The position numbers and the translations under genes were made by a program. The notes beneath the pieces are model-generated. The model saw only the letters and a program-made list of their open reading frames with translations. It was not told the origin of the DNA and ran no database searches. Shown piece by piece: positions 58,925 through 64,000 of a stretch of 64,000 nt of DNA. How positions within the stretch are numbered: position 1 is the first letter of the stretch; every line of letters starts with the position of its first letter. Source of the stretch: Akanthomyces muscarius (taxonomy: Eukaryota; Ascomycota; Sordariomycetes; Hypocreales; Cordycipitaceae); the NCBI RefSeq assembly GCF_028009165.1, contig NW_026611618.1:1612001-1676000 (forward strand), read 5' to 3'.

Positions 58925-59673
58925 TCAAAGACTTTTCTTCAACCGCGTGGTTTGTCACTGGAATGGCATCGTCACTAGCATACTGTAGCAGAGCAATCGA
59001 GGGAATGCAGTGTAAAACTGGCTGTGTAGTTCCGTGGGAGTAGTGGGAAGCTTCGGTATCGATTCGCATATTAGGGGTAATAATCACGTCCTTGAAAGTT
59101 ACTGAAGAACAGCTGGTGACGTCAGAATTTGGACGACACAGCTATGCATCCATTTATAAGCTTACAGCCTAGCCGGCCATCAAAACACGAGAACTATCCT
59201 CACCACCTGCGTTGTGGCTTTGCGCAAATTCGTAGTGACTGGGGATCTTGCGACCTAGACAAGGTACTTTGAGTTTGTCTGATATATAATTTTTGCGCCA
59301 ATTGCTTCAAATTAGACCATTTTGCAGTCCTCTTGGCTGTGGTTCAAGCAGATCATGCTCGTCTAACAAGACTTCTAGAGCAGCGCGACCCACATATCCT
59401 GCGAATATGTGGCCTCGACCTCAGCTGTCCCGATTTACGAACGACATCCATCGTCACTCCTTACCCCAAGTCGCATCATCAACAACCAACGCAGCGCCGT
59501 ACAATTGAACTTGCAGGATCGAAACAAGTCTCTCGACAACAGCAGGTTACCTATTTCCTACCAACGCCCGTGGAGCGAGCCGAGCGCAAAGGGATACCCT
59601 ACTGAGCGAAAGGAGCAGCTGCTCTGCGCAAGTGTTTCTTCGAACGAGAAAAGAAAACATTACCACGCAAACA
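58218..59673. other. Intergenic / SEC12 leader
   Basis: Between the bZIP stop and the SEC12 start. It contains a (TA)12 tract at 58894-58918. Short frames from 59293 on probably belong to the SEC12 5' leader. No gene recognised. Confidence 0.5.
58894..58918. repeat. (TA)12 microsatellite
   Basis: Uninterrupted TA dinucleotide tract. Confidence 0.93.
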
Positions 59674-61621
59674 ATGTCTCAGCCATTCCCGACCACGTAT
59701 ACCAGGAGTGACTACCCTCTGTTTGCGGTCGCCTTTGACCCGGAAGATGATTCGCGAATCATAGCTGGCGGCGGAGGAGGCCCCAATCGTTCTGGCGTGC
59801 CCAACAAACTTGTAAGGCTATCTAGTCGCAATTGGAACGGCGCTATCTGCCGGTTCTGCCTTCCAATTATTTATTCTATTACACTGTACATGACGGTATT
59901 TGCTGACTTGCTCGTTCGCGTCGCTATAGACCGTCTTGGGAACCTCCGGCGTAGACGACTTGCGCATCGTTGGGGAGCTCGACCTACCACGCGATGAAGA
60001 TAGTGTCATGTCCGTCGCATTCGCCGGGCGCAAAGGGAAGACGATCAACGTTCTTGCGGGTGTCAACTCGAGCTACGAGGACATTGGCAAAGGGAAAAAC
60101 AATCATCTGCGCAGCATTTCGATTCGAGGCGCCGGCTCCGACACCAGCGTCAAAGAGGACTTTCGCCACCCTCTGATAGTTGACACGAACACGGCTGTCT
60201 ATCAACGGCTGCTGCGAATTGCCGGGCCCCTCGGCGCAGTGGCCTCTGCGAACGGCAAGGACCCCCAAGTTGCGCTCTTCGACGTCCCTAGCAGCAAGGG
60301 CAACACGCTAAAACGTCGAGGAACGATTGAGCTTCCGCGGGAAGCGGAAGATCTCGATATTGTGCAACTGGCAGATGGAACTCATCTTCTGACGTATTGC
60401 TACGGATATGAGCTGTTCCTAGTCAAGATTGGCAAGGACCAAGAAGAGCCGCAGCTGATCTATAGCATCCCCGCGGACGAATCCAATCGCCCAAAGTTCC
60501 GCTTCGCTCGGTTCATTGGCCCCGAATTCATCCTCACCGTCGCCAATATCGGACGCAACGGTGCCGTTGTCCACGGTTTCCGTTTACCAAAGGCCGGACA
60601 AGAAAAGGCACGTCTGGCCGTGTCTGCCAAGCTGGGCCGCAAGACGCAAGCCACAGCGTTTGCGCTCACGAGTCTTACACCCCCTGCCTACAGTCCCAAG
60701 GGCGGTATCGAGTCCCTCGGCGACACGCAATTCGTCATGGCTGTTGCTCGCGGCGACGGCTCCATTTCGCTCATGTCGCTGACGCACGTCGCGTCATCAG
60801 CAATCAACATTCTCACCAAGCTTTACCCTCTGACGACACTCCAGGACGTCCACGGCAACAGCGAAATTACAGGCATGGCACTTTCCACGTTCAGCGCGCC
60901 CACGAAAAAGGGGACGGCGGGGGAGACCCAGTACCTCAAGCTCGTGAGCGTCACAATGTCAAAATCCATTGCGCTGCAGAGCATCCCCCTTAAGCAGGTT
61001 GTCGACGCGACGCCGCGAAACAAGAATGCACCCCCACGGCCCCTCCGCTACGTAACCAAGCTGGACGCGAAAGAGCCCACGACAGCCAGGACCGCAATCT
61101 CGCTCTTTTCGTTTGTCGTGCTCCTCCTCGCACTCATCGGACAGTCCATCCTGGAGATTTTCGGCGCAGGTTACCCGGTGCTCAACCCGAAACGCTTTCT
61201 GCCTGGGTTCTCGAAGCCGGCGGAGTTGCCTATTGTCGCGCCACCCGTCGTTCAACAGCACGCTGCGCCTGTCGTCGGCGAGGCCGATGGCACCACGTTT
61301 CTGAAGGACGACTTGCTCGCCAAGATTATCGGCGAAGGCCAAGTACCCACCGAGGTTGTCGTCTTGTATACCGAGACACCCGCGCCGACAGCTGGCGAGG
61401 CTGCCAATGCCGCTGCTGCGGATATCAGAGCCGCGGTGCATGACGAGGAAGTGCACGGCCCGGGCAAGACCTGGGAGGAGCTCGCGGAGGCCCAGCAGCA
61501 CGCGTGGAAAGACCACCTGCGTGAGGCTGGAGCGTGGACCCAGCACATGGGCGAGAGTGTCTTCAAGGGTATCCTTTTCGGCGAGATTGGTGGTGCCATT
61601 GGCCAGGCCGTGGCTGGCTAA
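59674..61621 (+). CDS. SEC12: Sec12, ER-membrane guanine nucleotide exchange factor for Sar1
   Basis: Exons are 59674-59811 and 59930-61621 (118-nt intron), giving 609 aa. The beta-propeller begins with YPLFAVAFDPEDDSRIIAGGGGGPNRSGVPN, the Gly-rich loop typical of Sec12. It continues with ELDLPRDEDSVMSVAF, the AGVNSSYEDIGKGKNNHLR block and several weak WD-like blades. A single transmembrane helix lies at about residues 433-456 (TAISLFSFVVLLLALIGQSIL), followed by a ~150-residue luminal tail, consistent with type II ER topology. It converts Sar1-GDP to Sar1-GTP at ER exit sites; SAR1 itself is at 21370-22383. Upstream ATG-poor frames look like leader sequence, so the start at 59674 is well supported. 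Confidence 0.95.
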
Positions 61622-62363
61622 TGGATCCACGCCCAGACCAACCATATCGTCCTTTTTTGTTATTGTATTTTGGATGGGAGTTGAATGGGGAAAACTAAAT
61701 ACGACTGTTTGAAATAACTCTGAATCTGTTGGGCATAGGAGTTTTGTGCTTGTACTTTCGACGCCTGAAGACTGCGCAGGCTCTTTGCATAGAAGAACAG
61801 GAGACTTGGGTGCCTGGAGACATGGGCCGATAAATTTTTGGGAAATCGAAAATCACGGGTTTGCTAGACATGTATTTCTACAATTGAAAACAAAATAACA
61901 GCAACGCGGATGTATGCCAGCCAACACTAAACTTGATACAAACAGTGGACAAACTAGACTCCTCTAATTCTCTCCAAGGGAGGCAAGCGTAAAGCGATTA
62001 AAGGCGCCTCTAGCGGCCGAAATTAAGAGCTCTAAGGCAGTGAGTCTTGGTCATAATTCGTGAGCTATAGCCGCCCGCGACAGAGCCGAAAGCCCAAATG
62101 TTGACGAAGGAGGCGTCCTTAGTTTGGTAGGCGCTTGCCATAAACTTGGCCGTCTCGTGCAAAACTTTTCTCCCTCAAGAAAAGAGATGAAGCGGGGACT
62201 TATTCTATAACGTCTCTTCTTCTCCAATATCATTTTTTTTCTTCTGCAGTCTCTAGAAGAAGAAGAAGAAGAAGAAGAAGAAGAAGAAGAAGAAGAAGAA
62301 GAAGAAGAAGAAGAAGAAGAAGAAGAAGAAGAAGAAAACATCAAACAACAACCTCCAGTCATC
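61622..62363. other. Intergenic with a (GAA) tract
   Basis: 3' flank of SEC12 and upstream region of the small membrane-protein gene. A GAA microsatellite is at 62256-62336. Nothing else seen. Confidence 0.5.
62256..62336 (+). repeat. (GAA)27 microsatellite, 28 bp upstream of a start codon
   Basis: About 81 bp of uninterrupted GAA/AGA repeat, ending 27 bp before the ATG at 62364. It reads TTC/CTT on the minus strand. Confidence 0.95.
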
Positions 62364-63207
62364 ATGGACGACCCTCACCAAGTGGCCAACGCCCTTCAAG
62401 GTATGCACTCATCAACTGTGACGGACCATGAAGATGTAGTGAATGTCAAGGACGCTCAGCCCTGTTGGCTGCCATTGCTGTATTCTTTTCAGATCTCAAT
62501 GGCCGGGTCTCAGTGGCCGAGAGCGATTACTTGACGCTGCTGGTCGTCACACGTCCACATCACCACAGTTTCTACATGGATGCTAAAAAAATACCTTAGT
62601 CGGGCTTTTCGTTATTGCGGTGACCGAGACCATGTCGACAGTTTGCATTCGTGCGTGGCGATACTACGAAGGACTCCAGAGACAGTCCCTCTTTCCGATT
62701 GAAATGGAAATGGAATTTCTCACTGCGTTCCTATTCCTCTTTACCATCGCCACTACGGTTAGCCTCTGCTTCTTTCTCCTGCAGAGCGGTCTAACCGGGC
62801 TGTACATAATCAGCATCACCAACCTCTGCGGCTCTGTCAGTCTAAATATCTTTGAGTGCTTCTATACGGAGGCTCTCGAGCGGGAAAGAGCCAGAGCTCT
62901 CGCAGCAGAGGCAGAAAGAGCCGGAGCTCTCGGAAGGGAGAGAGGTCCAGCCATCGCAGAGGAAGAAAGAGCCAGAGTTGTCGCAGAGGAAGAAAGTGTT
63001 AGAGCCGTCGCAGAGGAAGAAAGTGTTAGAGCCGTCGCAGAGGAAGAAAGCTCTAAAGCCGTCGCAGAGCAAGACAGAGCCAGAGCTCTCGCCGAGGAAG
63101 AAAGCGTCCGAGTTCTCCACGCAGAAAGCGTTGCCTTGCCGCCCTATAGTGACGGAGAAGCCCGGAATACATCTGAAGGAGGCAAGGCAGCACATGCGCC
63201 GCTCTAG
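62364..63207 (+). CDS. Small membrane protein with C-terminal nonapeptide repeats, unidentified
   Basis: Exon 1 is probably 62364-62400 (MDDPHQVANALQ, donor GTATGC) joined to 62493 (DLNGRVSVAESDYLTLL...). The main open frame, from about 62600 to 63207, reads GLFVIAVTETMSTVCIRAWRYYEGLQRQ. Two hydrophobic segments follow around FLTAFLFLFTIATTVSLCFFLL and GLYIISITNLCGSVSLNIF. The junction between 62493 and 62600 is unresolved: an AG at 62597-62598 would be an acceptor, but no good donor is in phase. The tail consists of six 9-residue units of type AEEESVRAV (62956-63117), predicted to be a long charged helix. No family recognised. It may be a young or fast-evolving gene. Confidence 0.55.
62956..63117 (+). 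repeat. 27-bp tandem repeat encoding a nonapeptide (six units)
   Basis: Units translate to A-E-E-E-S-V-R-A-V with variants; two central units are identical at DNA level. Reading the other strand also gives an open, repetitive frame. Confidence 0.9.
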
Positions 63208-63765
63208 GCAAGCACAGAGGCACAGCGATCCTCCGCCTGTGGCTGCAACGCGACCGCTTCTGTGAAGTGCCGAGCCGAACAAGTCAACCGACAGGCGTAA
63301 TTACGGGAAGTGCCACAAGATCTGGCTGGTCATGGTGGTTTTTATGGGTGAGGGGAAAAAAGGCGCCGTTCACGTAGAAGCAGTGACTTGTTATGTCTTT
63401 CGTCTTTTTCTCATTTTTATTATGCTTGCCATCTTTTGATCCTTTAATAATATTTTCCATTTGTCTTACTTCCTATAGCCCCTCTATTTCTCTCTTTTCT
63501 CTAGGTTTCTTGGGTTTATAAAGGCTGACAGCTGCCAGCGTCGGCTTTGTACCCGCTAAAGTTGGCACGGCTTTCGGTTCCGCGCCACCGTCGAGCCGTC
63601 GCGCAGCCCTGTAGCTGTGGTCCGGCCCCGGCGAGCTAAAACGCAGCTCGCCACTGATTTGCAGGTTGCGTCATGGGCAAGATTCCAAATGCCCATTATT
63701 ATATAACGAACAACCTGCGCAGCTCTGGCAGCCAGATATTTTCTGCAACACCAAAATTGCCGTTG
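63208..63765. other. Intergenic
   Basis: Promoter region of the SelO-type gene. No feature recognised. Confidence 0.5.
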
Positions 63766-64000
63766 ATGCTTCACAGAAAAAGCCTTTGCAGGGCTCTTCC
63801 GCGAACAACGCTCCTATTTTCCCGCATGGCTAGCCACGGCTCTGCGCGCAGTGCGCGCCAGCTCTCGTACGAGGGCAAGCCGCTCAAGGACATCCCCAAG
63901 TCCTGGAACTTTACCTCGGGACTCACCCCCGACCCCCTGTTTCCTACCCCGGCCGCTTCGCACAAGACACCGCGGGATCAGATCGGGCCACGCATGGTTC
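63766..64000 (+). CDS. SelO/YdiU-family protein (UPF0061), mitochondrial, N-terminus only
   Basis: The gene runs off the right edge. It starts at ATG 63766 with MLHRKSLCRALPRTTLLFSR, an Arg-rich presequence without acidic residues that suits mitochondrial import. An internal ATG at 63826 (MASHGSARSARQ) would give a form without it. The following LKDIPKSWNFTSGLTPDPLF, then TPRDQIGPRMV, matches the conserved beginning of fungal SelO proteins, of which yeast Fmp40 is the mitochondrial member. SelO is a pseudokinase-fold enzyme that AMPylates protein targets in redox control. The catalytic region lies outside the window. Confidence 0.8.
   Translation, partial: MLHRKSLCRALPRTTLLFSRMASHGSARSARQLSYEGKPLKDIPKSWNFTSGLTPDPLFPTPAASHKTPRDQIGPRMV

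Overview
The window is nuclear DNA of a filamentous ascomycete (Pezizomycotina, most likely a Sordariomycete; the order cannot be fixed from this sequence). The evidence is short introns of about 50-120 nt with GTRNGT donors and CTAAC/CTGAC branch sites, fungal-type NLR and death-associated genes, fungal secretory-pathway orthologues, and two DNA transposon relics whose in-frame stops look like RIP (repeat-induced point mutation).

Layout. 1-11.6 kb is a candidate cell-death/allorecognition island. It holds a truncated conserved fungal protein (1-591) convergent with a DUF7580-like plus subtilisin (S8) protease (3719-677), then a PAQR membrane receptor (6366-5272) and an intronless PNP-NACHT-ankyrin NLR of 1324 aa (7606-11580). 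12.4-25.3 kb is a housekeeping block: DENN11/DUF4484 protein, SEC63, a Tgl-type patatin lipase, SAR1 and an acidic disordered protein (probably DUF2457). 25.3-34.7 kb is gene-poor. 34.7-43.1 kb holds a ten-exon amino-acid permease, the mitochondrial ATP synthase delta subunit, an orphan Cys-rich protein, tRNA-Val(AAC) and an SMP-30/regucalcin-like protein. 43.5-45.7 kb is a dead piggyBac element with perfect 34-bp inverted repeats. 45.7-56.2 kb is a second gene-poor stretch containing a dead Tc1/mariner element (49.9-51.1 kb). 56.2-64 kb carries an atypical bZIP regulator, SEC12, a small membrane protein with nonapeptide repeats behind a (GAA)27 tract, and the 5' end of a mitochondrial SelO-type gene.

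How genes relate. SAR1, its exchange factor SEC12 and the translocon subunit SEC63 all act at the ER, although they are not adjacent. In the left island, the neighbouring protease and conserved fungal protein recall the HET-Q1/HET-Q2 gasdermin-protease pair in arrangement, and an NLR lies 4 kb away. Their functional link is inference. Exon structures were worked out by hand from splice motifs, reading-frame phase and family conservation.
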